Source: DASTCC01 sp035711465 (lineage in GTDB: Bacteria > Acidobacteriota > Vicinamibacteria > Vicinamibacterales > SCN-69-37). Taken from it: a stretch of DNA of 11,120 bases. Shown here piece by piece: positions 6,107-11,120 of this stretch. The DNA is taken from the NCBI GenBank assembly GCA_035711465.1, contig DASTCC010000169.1:1-11120 (forward strand), given 5' to 3'. The notes under the pieces are model-generated. The model was not told the DNA's origin and did not search any database. It worked only from the letters and a program-made list of their open reading frames with translations. The position numbers and the translations under genes were made by a program. Positions within the stretch are counted from its first letter, which is position 1. Every line of letters starts with the position of its first letter.

Positions 6107-7873
6107 ATGCCGATGCCGGAGCCGATCCTCGCGCCGGCGATCGGACCAGGCCGCGCGCCGCTCGGCGAGATGCTGGTCGACGCCGGCGTCCTCTCTCGTC
6201 CGCAACTGGCGCACGCGCTGAAACGGCAGGCGGAGCTGGCGCAGCCGATCGGCCGGGTCGTCGTCGCGCTCGCCTACGCGACCGACGAGGACGTGCGCCG
6301 CGTCCTCGCCCATCAACTCGGGCTGCGCTTCGTCGATCTCGAGCGCTCGATCATCGATCCGGCGCTCGCGCGCGTGATCAACCGTTCGTACGCGCGCCGG
6401 CACGCGGTGCTGCCGATCGCGCTCGACCAGCGCCGGCTGACCGTCGCGCTCGACGACCCGACGTCGGCCGCCGCCGTTGAAAGTCTGCGCCAGTTGACCG
6501 GCCTCGCCATCGACGTGGTCGTGGTCTCGAGCCTGGCGATGCAGCGCGGCTTCCGCCGTCTGTACGAAGCGCCGGCGGATCCCACGTCTCGAGGACGCGT
6601 GGACTCGGCGCACGCGCCCGACTCCGCGGCGATCGCGACCGCGGCGGACGGGCTCGACGACGTCGCCAGCCGGCGCGCGGACGAGGCGCTGCGGCTGCTG
6701 CTGCAGGACGCGCTCGAGCAGCGCTGCAGCGATCTGCACCTCGAAGTGCTGCCGCGCGGCGTCCATCTCCGCTACCGCGTCGACGGCGTCCTGCGCGAGC
6801 CCGCGCTCCGTGCGCTGCGTGACGCGATCGATCGGAACCGCCGCGAGCTCGTCTCGCGGATCAAGATCCTCAGCCGGCTCGACATCGCCGAGCGGCGCCG
6901 GCCGCAGGACGGCAGCTTCCAGTTCGCGATCGCCCGGCACGGACGCCAGGATGCGATCGATCTGCGCGTGTCGGTGGTGCCGACCTACTACGGCGAGAGC
7001 GTCGTCATCCGGATGCTCGATCGCCGGCGGGCGCCGGCGTCGATCGACGATCTCGACCTGTCGCCGGACGTGGCGCGCGGCCTCGGCACCCTGCTCGATC
7101 GCACGACCGGCATCGTCCTCGTCACCGGCCCGACCGGCTCGGGCAAGTCGACGACGCTCTACGGGTGTCTGATGCGGCTGCATCACCCGGGCATCCGCAT
7201 TCTCACCGCCGAGGATCCAGTCGAGTACGTCTACGACGGCCTGAGTCAGTGCGAAGTGAACGACGAGATCGGCAACACCTTCGCGCGCTTCCTGCGATCG
7301 TTCCTGCGCCACGATCCCGAAGTGATCATGGTCGGCGAGATCCGCGACGAGGACACGGCGCAGATGGCCTTCCGCGCCGCGCAGACCGGTCACCTGCTGC
7401 TCAGCACGCTGCACACGAACAGCGCGATTGCGGCGCTGCCCAGGCTGATCGATCTGGGCATCGACGCATCGCTCATCAGCGCGTCGCTCGCCGGCGTGCT
7501 CTCGCAGCGGCTCGTTCGCCGGATCTGCGCGACATGCCGCGAGCCGTGCCCGCCGCCGCCGATCGCCGCGTCGCTCCTCGGGCCCGTGCCCGATCTGATC
7601 TTCCATCGCGGCGCCGGCTGTCAGACCTGCGCCTTCACCGGTTTCACCGGCCGCCTCATCGTCGCCGACCTCTGGATCCCCGATGCCGCCGACGCCTTGC
7701 TGATCGCACGCCGCGCCCCGCTGGACGAGATCCGCGCCAGCACCGCCCGCACGACGATCCCGATGGCTCGCGACGCCGCCCACCGCCTGCGCACCGGGAC
7801 GACGACACTGGAGGAGCTCGCGCGCGTGCTGCCGCACGAGGCGCTGGTGGGGCTTCGGAGTGCGCTCACTTGA
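6107..7873 (+). CDS. GspE/PilB-family type II secretion / type IV pilus ATPase with MshEN domain
   Basis: A 588-residue hexameric motor ATPase of the kind that powers type IV pilus or type II secretion assembly at the inner membrane. Residues 18-70 show the MshEN layout of two 24-residue motifs and a 5-residue spacer (PLGEML..Q at 18-41, PIGRVV..Q at 47-70). The ATPase core has CSDLHLE (207-213), Walker A GPTGSGKS (341-348), the Asp box TAEDPVEY, Walker B VIMVGEIRD (406-414) and the His box LHTN. A zinc-binding tetracysteine follows (C474, C477 and C505, C508), marking GspE/PilB rather than PilT. I chose ATG 6107, seven bases after a -10 box; in-frame ATGs at 6098 and 6113 are alternatives. 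The open frame further upstream overlaps the PilZ gene antisense and is not coding. No pilin, GspF/PilC or secretin gene is nearby, so its machine is unknown. The Arg expected at the head of each MshEN motif is Pro. Confidence 0.93.
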   Translation: MPMPEPILAPAIGPGRAPLGEMLVDAGVLSRPQLAHALKRQAELAQPIGRVVVALAYATDEDVRRVLAHQLGLRFVDLERSIIDPALARVINRSYARRHAVLPIALDQRRLTVALDDPTSAAAVESLRQLTGLAIDVVVVSSLAMQRGFRRLYEAPADPTSRGRVDSAHAPDSAAIATAADGLDDVASRRADEALRLLLQDALEQRCSDLHLEVLPRGVHLRYRVDGVLREPALRALRDAIDRNRRELVSRIKILSRLDIAERRRPQDGSFQFAIARHGRQDAIDLRVSVVPTYYGESVVIRMLDRRRAPASIDDLDLSPDVARGLGTLLDRTTGIVLVTGPTGSGKSTTLYGCLMRLHHPGIRILTAEDPVEYVYDGLSQCEVNDEIGNTFARFLRSFLRHDPEVIMVGEIRDEDTAQMAFRAAQTGHLLLSTLHTNSAIAALPRLIDLGIDASLISASLAGVLSQRLVRRICATCREPCPPPPIAASLLGPVPDLIFHRGAGCQTCAFTGFTGRLIVADLWIPDAADALLIARRAPLDEIRASTARTTIPMARDAAHRLRTGTTTLEELARVLPHEALVGLRSALT

Positions 7874-7884
7874 GCGGAGAACAG

Positions 7885-7912
7885 AGAACTCAAGACTTAA
7901 GACTTAAGACTC
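7885..7912. repeat. Heptamer tandem repeat, unit AAGACTT, about 4 copies
   Basis: Two perfect AAGACTT units (7892-7905) are followed by AAGACTC and preceded by a degenerate unit AGAACTC, four units in 28 bp. The array starts 11 bases after the stop codon of the ATPase gene. It is AT-richer than its surroundings, unlike the GC-rich heptamers elsewhere in the window. Confidence 0.8.
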
Positions 7913-8028
7913 AACACCAGAGCGACGGCCTGCGCGTAGTGGGCGCCGTGCACTCGCTGGGGAATGGGGTCGTCGAGTTGGTCGACGGCGTCTGAAGACG
8001 TGTCTCGAGATCTCTGCATGGTGAAAAG
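7913..8028. other. Intergenic stretch with clustered palindromes, no gene seen
   Basis: Between the heptamer array and the OsmC promoter lies about 116 bp without a credible gene. One plus-strand frame reads as plausible protein (GAVHSLGNGVVELVDGV) up to a TGA at 7993-7995, but has no convincing start and no family match that I recognise. It is followed by CGTCTGAAGACG (7989-8000), TCTCGAGA (8003-8010) and GAGATCTC (8007-8014). No T-rich terminator tract follows any of them. Confidence 0.4.
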
Positions 8029-8056
8029 ATCTGCTCCAGCAATCTGCAACATCTGA
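8029..8056 (+). promoter_or_regulatory. Three ATCTG(C) direct repeats upstream of the OsmC promoter
   Basis: ATCTGC occurs at 8029-8034 and 8042-8047 and ATCTGA at 8051-8056, roughly 40-68 bases upstream of the predicted transcription start. A position just upstream of the -35 region would suit an activator. No regulator is assigned. Confidence 0.3.
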
Positions 8057-8084
8057 AAGTTCCGAGCCAAGCCATGCCGTACCG

Positions 8085-8090
8085 TAGAAT
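8085..8090 (+). promoter_or_regulatory. -10 element (TAGAAT) of the OsmC gene
   Basis: TAGAAT matches the -10 consensus at five of six positions and ends six bases before the GTG at 8097, so transcription would begin at the start codon itself. No Shine-Dalgarno sequence is present. A clear -35 box at 16-18 bp is missing. Confidence 0.55.
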
Positions 8091-8096
8091 CCCCCT

Positions 8097-8498
8097 GTGC
8101 CCTCGGTCTCTCTTTCCGTCGATTGGCACGGCGGTCTCCGGTTTCGAAACAGCGACGGCAGTCCGGCGATCGAGCTCGACAGCTCGGCGCCCGGGATTAC
8201 CTCGCCGCCGCAGGCGCTGGCTTACGCGGTGATGGTCTGCATGGCCATGGACGTCGTCCACATCCTCGAGAAGAGCCGGGCCGATCTTCGTGCGTTCAGC
8301 GTCGCGTTCGAAGGCGAGCGCGCCGAGGAGCATCCGCGCCGGTTCATGTCGATGACGCTCGACTTCAGGATCACAGGGAACGCCGAGCCGCATGTGGTCG
8401 AGCGCGCCATCGAGTTGTCGCGCGCCAAGTACTGCTCGGTGTGGAACACCATCCGTGAAGACGTCGAGCTGAAGACGAGCTACTCGATTCACCCGTGA
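8097..8498 (+). CDS. OsmC-family protein (putative thiol peroxidase-like)
   Basis: A 133-residue protein with the full OsmC/Ohr fold length. The two redox cysteines of the family are in place: C48 in MVCMAMDVVHIL at the head of the long central helix, and C113 in AKYCSVWNTIR near the C terminus. The segment between them has the expected beta-strand pair with TLDF, and the protein ends with the typical ELKTSYSI strand. Some family members reduce organic hydroperoxides by these cysteines, but the YhfA-like branch it resembles is not well characterised, so the substrate is open. Start GTG 8097 follows a -10 box by six bases. Its stop overlaps the GTG of the membrane acyltransferase (GTGA), so both are one translation-coupled unit. 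Confidence 0.88.
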   Translation: MPSVSLSVDWHGGLRFRNSDGSPAIELDSSAPGITSPPQALAYAVMVCMAMDVVHILEKSRADLRAFSVAFEGERAEEHPRRFMSMTLDFRITGNAEPHVVERAIELSRAKYCSVWNTIREDVELKTSYSIHP

Positions 8499-9589
8499 GT
8501 CGACGTCCCTACATCGACTGGATGCGCGGCGTCGCCGTGCTCGTCATGATCGAGTGGCACGCGCTCGATTCGTGGACGCGCGTCGAGGATCGCGAGGGCA
8601 CGGCGTTCTGGCTGCTGGCATTTCTCGGCGGATGGGCGGCGCCGCTGTTCCTGTTTCTCGCCGGCCTCGCCGTGCCGCTCGCGGGCCACGCGAAGATCGC
8701 GCGCGGCATCAGCCGTCAGGATGCGAGCCGGGAGCTGCAGCGCCGCGGCTGGCAGGTGTTCCTGCTCGCGCACGTGTTCAGATTGCAGTCCTTTCTGCTC
8801 AATCCGACCGCGCGCTGGTCGAGCCTCCTCAAGCCGGACATCCTGAACATCCTCGGCCTCGGTCTTGTCGCCGCGGCCTGGATCTGGGGCCGCGGCCGGG
8901 GCCGGCGCAGCGAGGCAATGTGGCTCGCTGGCATCGCGCTCGCCGTCGTCGCGATCACCCCGCTCGTCAGGTCATGGTGGTGGCCGTCGCTGCTGTATCC
9001 GCGATTCGAGGCGTACCTGCGGCCGGTCGGCACGTTCGGCGTCTTCTCGCTGTTCCCGTGGGTCGGATTGCTCTTCGCCGGCGCGACCGTCGGCGTCTAT
9101 CTCGCCGACCAGCGCGACACGCCGGCGCTCCACAAGCGGCTCGCGCTCCTCGGCCTGTCCGTGTTCGCGATCGGTATGATCGGGTCGTACGTTCCGTCGC
9201 CGTTGGCGCAGTCGAGCTTCTGGACGACGTCGATCTCGCTGTTCCTGATTCGCTGCGGGGTGATGACGTCGACGCTGCCGCTGGCGTGGCTGATCAAACG
9301 AACGAGCGAGGCGTGGAGCCCGACGATCCTGCTCGGCCGTCATTCGCTCTTCGTCTACTGGGTCCACGTCGAGCTCGCCTACGGCGTCTTCATGCGCCCG
9401 TGGCAGAAGAGCTTTGCGATCTCGGAAGCCATGATCGGCTTCGCGCTGCTCACCGGGTTGATGATCGCGCTGACGCTCGGATGGCAGAAGTGGCGCAGCG
9501 CCCCGCTCGTTCCGTCGCACCTCGTTGTGGCGCCGCCGGCACGGCGCCGGCTCGGGGCCCGAGCCTCGAGTCTCGAGACCGCGTCCTGA
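8495..9589 (+). CDS. HGSNAT/DUF1624-type multi-pass membrane acyltransferase
   Basis: A 364-residue integral membrane protein with about ten hydrophobic segments. The N terminus RPYIDWMRGVAVLVMIEWH (4-22) fits the signature of the heparan-alpha-glucosaminide N-acetyltransferase / DUF1624 group, in which a conserved His within the membrane carries the acyl group; H22 is the candidate. Later family-like features are the GLxxAGxxxGVYL segment near 188-200 and LGRHSLFVYWVHVELAYG near 285-303, which resembles the corresponding part of other membrane acyltransferases. Likely role: transfer of acetyl or another acyl group onto an envelope sugar; the acceptor is unknown. It starts at GTG inside the OsmC stop (GTGA) with no Shine-Dalgarno sequence, so translation depends on the upstream gene. 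The last dozen or so codons are made of heptamer-like and palindromic DNA and are unlikely to belong to the ancestral domain. Confidence 0.82.
   Translation: MSRRPYIDWMRGVAVLVMIEWHALDSWTRVEDREGTAFWLLAFLGGWAAPLFLFLAGLAVPLAGHAKIARGISRQDASRELQRRGWQVFLLAHVFRLQSFLLNPTARWSSLLKPDILNILGLGLVAAAWIWGRGRGRRSEAMWLAGIALAVVAITPLVRSWWWPSLLYPRFEAYLRPVGTFGVFSLFPWVGLLFAGATVGVYLADQRDTPALHKRLALLGLSVFAIGMIGSYVPSPLAQSSFWTTSISLFLIRCGVMTSTLPLAWLIKRTSEAWSPTILLGRHSLFVYWVHVELAYGVFMRPWQKSFAISEAMIGFALLTGLMIALTLGWQKWRSAPLVPSHLVVAPPARRRLGARASSLETAS
9561..9581. repeat. Degenerate heptamer repeat inside the 3' end of the acyltransferase gene
   Basis: GAGCCTC, GAGTCTC and GAGACCG follow one another in strict 7-bp phase and encode part of the C-terminal tail ASSLETAS. 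The units resemble the AAGACTC and AAGCCCC heptamers of other gaps. Directly before lies a perfect palindrome, GGCTCGGG-G-CCCGAGCC (9549-9565), overlapping the first unit. Confidence 0.55.
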
Positions 9590-9598
9590 GAAAAAGGC

Positions 9599-9612
9599 AG
9601 CCCGCAGCCCGG
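9599..9612. repeat. Heptamer repeat AGCCCGC, two copies
   Basis: AGCCCGC and AGCCCGG stand in tandem ten bases after the acyltransferase stop codon. The unit is identical to the array at the left edge of the window. Two copies alone would be weak evidence; the identity of the unit makes it credible. Confidence 0.5.
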
Positions 9613-9651
9613 CGCGCGGAACATCCCTTGTCCCCGGCGCGCCGTAGTACT
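9610..9651 (+). promoter_or_regulatory. Candidate ECF-type promoter within an inverted repeat before the sigma gene
   Basis: GGAACAT (9618-9624) resembles the GGAAC -35 box of ECF promoters, and CGTAGT (9643-9648) follows after 18 bp, about 15 bases before the sigma start codon. This would allow autoregulation. The -35 box is enclosed by perfect 8-bp arms, CGGCGCGC (9610-9617) and GCGCGCCG (9637-9644). The -10 assignment is weak because this subgroup's consensus is not known to me. Confidence 0.3.
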
Positions 9652-9662
9652 GTCAGTGGGTC

Positions 9663-10223
9663 TTGCGCGATCTCGACCTTGAGAGCGACCGGCAACTGGT
9701 CCGTGCGATTGCGGGCGGCTCGGCCGAGGCGCTCGGGCGGCTGTACGACCGGTATGCCGGGACCGTCTTCGCCCTGGCGCGTCGCGTCGTCGCGCTCGCG
9801 GAGGACGCCGAGGAGGTAGTCCAGGACGTGTTCTCGCAGATCTGGCGCGACGCTCCTCGCTACGATTTCGCGCGCGCCACCGTCGCCGGCTGGATCGTGA
9901 TGCTGGCGCGGACGCGCGCGATCGACCGGCTGCGCAGCCGACGCGCACGGCCCGACGTCAATCCCGTGGCCGCGCCGGAGGACACGCCGCTGGCCGCCAA
10001 CACGGCCAGTCCGGAAGCGCTGGCGATTTCCGCCGACGACGTGCGCAACGTGCGAGCGGCGCTCGAGGGCCTGCCCGACAACCAGCGCCAGCTGATCGAT
10101 CTGGCGTTCTTCAAAGGCCTGACGCACACCGAGATCGCCGACCAGACCGGCATCCCGCTGGGCACGGTGAAGACGCGATTGCGAACCGCGATGATGGCCC
10201 TTCGCGGAGTGCTGGGGTCATGA
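9663..10223 (+). CDS. ECF-family RNA polymerase sigma factor (SigK/RpoE-like)
   Basis: A 186-residue group 4 sigma factor with only regions 2 and 4. Region 2 spans about 24-93, with the core-binding DAEEVVQDVF (48-57) and the -10-reading stretch ARTRAIDRLR (82-91). A linker of about 35 residues follows. Region 4 (128-180) has the helix-turn-helix THTEIADQTGIPLGTVKTRL (154-173) that reads the -35 box. The start is a TTG at 9663: the frame is closed by a TAG at 9645-9647, and no ATG or GTG lies between that stop and region 2. It overlaps the anti-sigma gene by four bases (ATGA), the classic arrangement for a sigma factor held inactive at the membrane until a signal releases it. The signal is unknown. 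Confidence 0.93.
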   Translation: MRDLDLESDRQLVRAIAGGSAEALGRLYDRYAGTVFALARRVVALAEDAEEVVQDVFSQIWRDAPRYDFARATVAGWIVMLARTRAIDRLRSRRARPDVNPVAAPEDTPLAANTASPEALAISADDVRNVRAALEGLPDNQRQLIDLAFFKGLTHTEIADQTGIPLGTVKTRLRTAMMALRGVLGS

Positions 10224-11053
10224 CGCCGGGAGGATCGAGCGGGATGAGCGCCCACGACGCCTTCGCCGAGACGCTGCCCGCCTACGCTGCCGGCGCGCTC
10301 GATGCGCGCGAGCGAGCGGCGTTCGAGGCGCACCTCTCGACGTGCGAGATCTGCCGCGCCGAGCTCGCGGAGCTGTCGCGCGTGACCGCGGCACTCGCCT
10401 TGTCCGTCGAGCCGGAAGCGCCGCCGCCGGCGCTTCGATCGGCGACGCTGTTGAAAGCGACGTCGCAACCGCAGGCGCGCTCGAACGGCGCCCGCCTTGC
10501 CACCGCGCGCCGGTCGTCGCCGCTGGCATGGCTCCTCGCCGCGGCCGCGCTGGTCGCGGCCGTGGCCGCCAGCTTCCTCGCGCATTCGCTTCGTCTCGAG
10601 CTCCAGACCGTGCGCGATCTGGCGAGCGCGGCGGTGAGCCGCGCCGAAGCGCTCCGCGCCGAGCTGCTCGAGCTCAGACGCGATCAGGTGATGCTCGTCC
10701 GTATCCGCGAAGTGATGAGCGCCGGCGACGCGCACTGGGTGACGCTGCGCGGCACGGGCGCCGCGACCGGCGCCGTCGGCACGGCGCTCTGGAGCCCGAC
10801 GCGCGGCCTCGTCTTCAGCGGCACCGGCCTGCCGCCGCTCGACGCCGCGCGCGTGTATCAGCTGTGGGTGGTGCCGCCATCAGGCGCGCCGCAGAGCGCC
10901 GGCCTGCTCAACGTCAACGCCGACGGCCGCGCCGCGCACGTCACGGCGCTTCCGAACGTCAGTACCGCCGCGCTCGTCGCCATCACGATCGAGCCGCAAG
11001 GCGGATCGGCGTCGCCGACGATGCCCATCGTCATGTCGGGGCAAGTGAACTGA
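10220..11053 (+). CDS. RskA-type zinc-containing membrane anti-sigma factor
   Basis: A 277-residue single-pass membrane protein. The cytoplasmic N-terminal part (11-55) is a zinc-finger anti-sigma domain with the ZAS motif HLSTCEIC (H38-x3-C42-x2-C45) that clamps the cognate sigma factor. A Pro/Ala-rich linker leads to one transmembrane helix (103-121), an alanine/leucine/arginine-rich probable coiled coil (125-160), and an extracytoplasmic RskA domain (165-277) with the typical YQLWVVPPSGAPQSAG stretch (213-228). It inhibits the sigma factor encoded just upstream; release is generally by regulated proteolysis in this family. ATG 10220 gives a four-base overlap with the sigma gene and has GGAG ten bases upstream. 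An internal ATG at 10244 has an equally good GGGAGGA nine bases upstream and would drop only eight residues, so the true start is open. Confidence 0.92.
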   Translation: MTPGGSSGMSAHDAFAETLPAYAAGALDARERAAFEAHLSTCEICRAELAELSRVTAALALSVEPEAPPPALRSATLLKATSQPQARSNGARLATARRSSPLAWLLAAAALVAAVAASFLAHSLRLELQTVRDLASAAVSRAEALRAELLELRRDQVMLVRIREVMSAGDAHWVTLRGTGAATGAVGTALWSPTRGLVFSGTGLPPLDAARVYQLWVVPPSGAPQSAGLLNVNADGRAAHVTALPNVSTAALVAITIEPQGGSASPTMPIVMSGQVN

Positions 11054-11063
11054 CAAGCTCGCC

Positions 11064-11084
11064 AACTCAGCACTCAGCACTTGG
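11064..11084. repeat. Heptamer tandem repeat, unit AGCACTC, 2-3 copies
   Basis: AGCACTC (11069-11075) and AGCACTT (11076-11082) stand in tandem, flanked in phase by a partial copy, AACTC (11064-11068). The array begins 11 bases after the anti-sigma stop codon, nearly the same distance as the array behind the ATPase gene. The weak CTGTG-N7-CACAG hairpin at 11096-11112 is not a convincing terminator. Confidence 0.65.
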
Positions 11085-11120
11085 CTTCTCGGCACCTGTG
11101 ACCGAAACACAGAACGGCGC

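Noticed and set aside
6005..7837. A 610-codon open frame antisense to the secretion ATPase
   Set aside because: It is rich in Arg, Ala, Asp and Gly, has no domain, and simply mirrors a real GC-rich gene with clear Walker motifs on the other strand.
1..11120. A complete undescribed defence or mobile system
   Set aside because: All sizeable genes fall into recognisable regulator, permease, motor, redox, acyltransferase and sigma/anti-sigma families, with no nuclease, recombinase, toxin or phage component.

Overview
The window is GC-rich DNA, probably from an Acidobacteriota chromosome. The strongest clue is a pair of very large duplicated FtsX/MacB-type permeases without ATPase partners (the ADOP family, acidobacterial duplicated orphan permease). 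One of them is translationally coupled to a small PadR-family repressor, an arrangement typical of that phylum. The high GC would suit the Vicinamibacteria class, but that placement is inference. There are no RNA genes, CRISPR arrays, insertion sequences or phage genes.

Layout. (1) 25-3005, minus strand: a PadR repressor followed by an ADOP permease, overlapping by four bases (GTGA). (2) 3006-3136: a divergent control region holding a PadR-type operator, a heptamer repeat and a second, unrelated perfect inverted repeat over the promoter of the next gene. (3) 3137-5641, plus strand: a second ADOP permease. (4) 5671-5985, minus strand: a PilZ-domain cyclic-di-GMP receptor, convergent with the permease. 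(5) 6107-7873, plus strand: a GspE/PilB-type secretion or pilus ATPase, divergent from PilZ, with an N-terminal MshEN domain. (6) 8097-9589, plus strand: an OsmC-family protein coupled by GTGA to a polytopic membrane acyltransferase of the HGSNAT/DUF1624 type. (7) 9663-11053, plus strand: an ECF sigma factor coupled by ATGA to an RskA-type membrane anti-sigma factor.

The genes fall into small, mostly two-gene regulatory or envelope modules. PadR probably controls its own operon from the shared intergenic region. PilZ and the MshEN ATPase may both answer to cyclic-di-GMP signalling. The sigma/anti-sigma pair is a classic transmembrane signalling unit.

The most unusual content is between the genes. 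Short tandem repeats with a strict 7-bp period, each spot using a different but related heptamer, occur at six or more places, mainly just after stop codons. A second trend is that four genes have a -10-like hexamer only 6-7 bases before the start codon and no Shine-Dalgarno sequence, which points to leaderless transcripts. I did not find a complete new multi-gene system.
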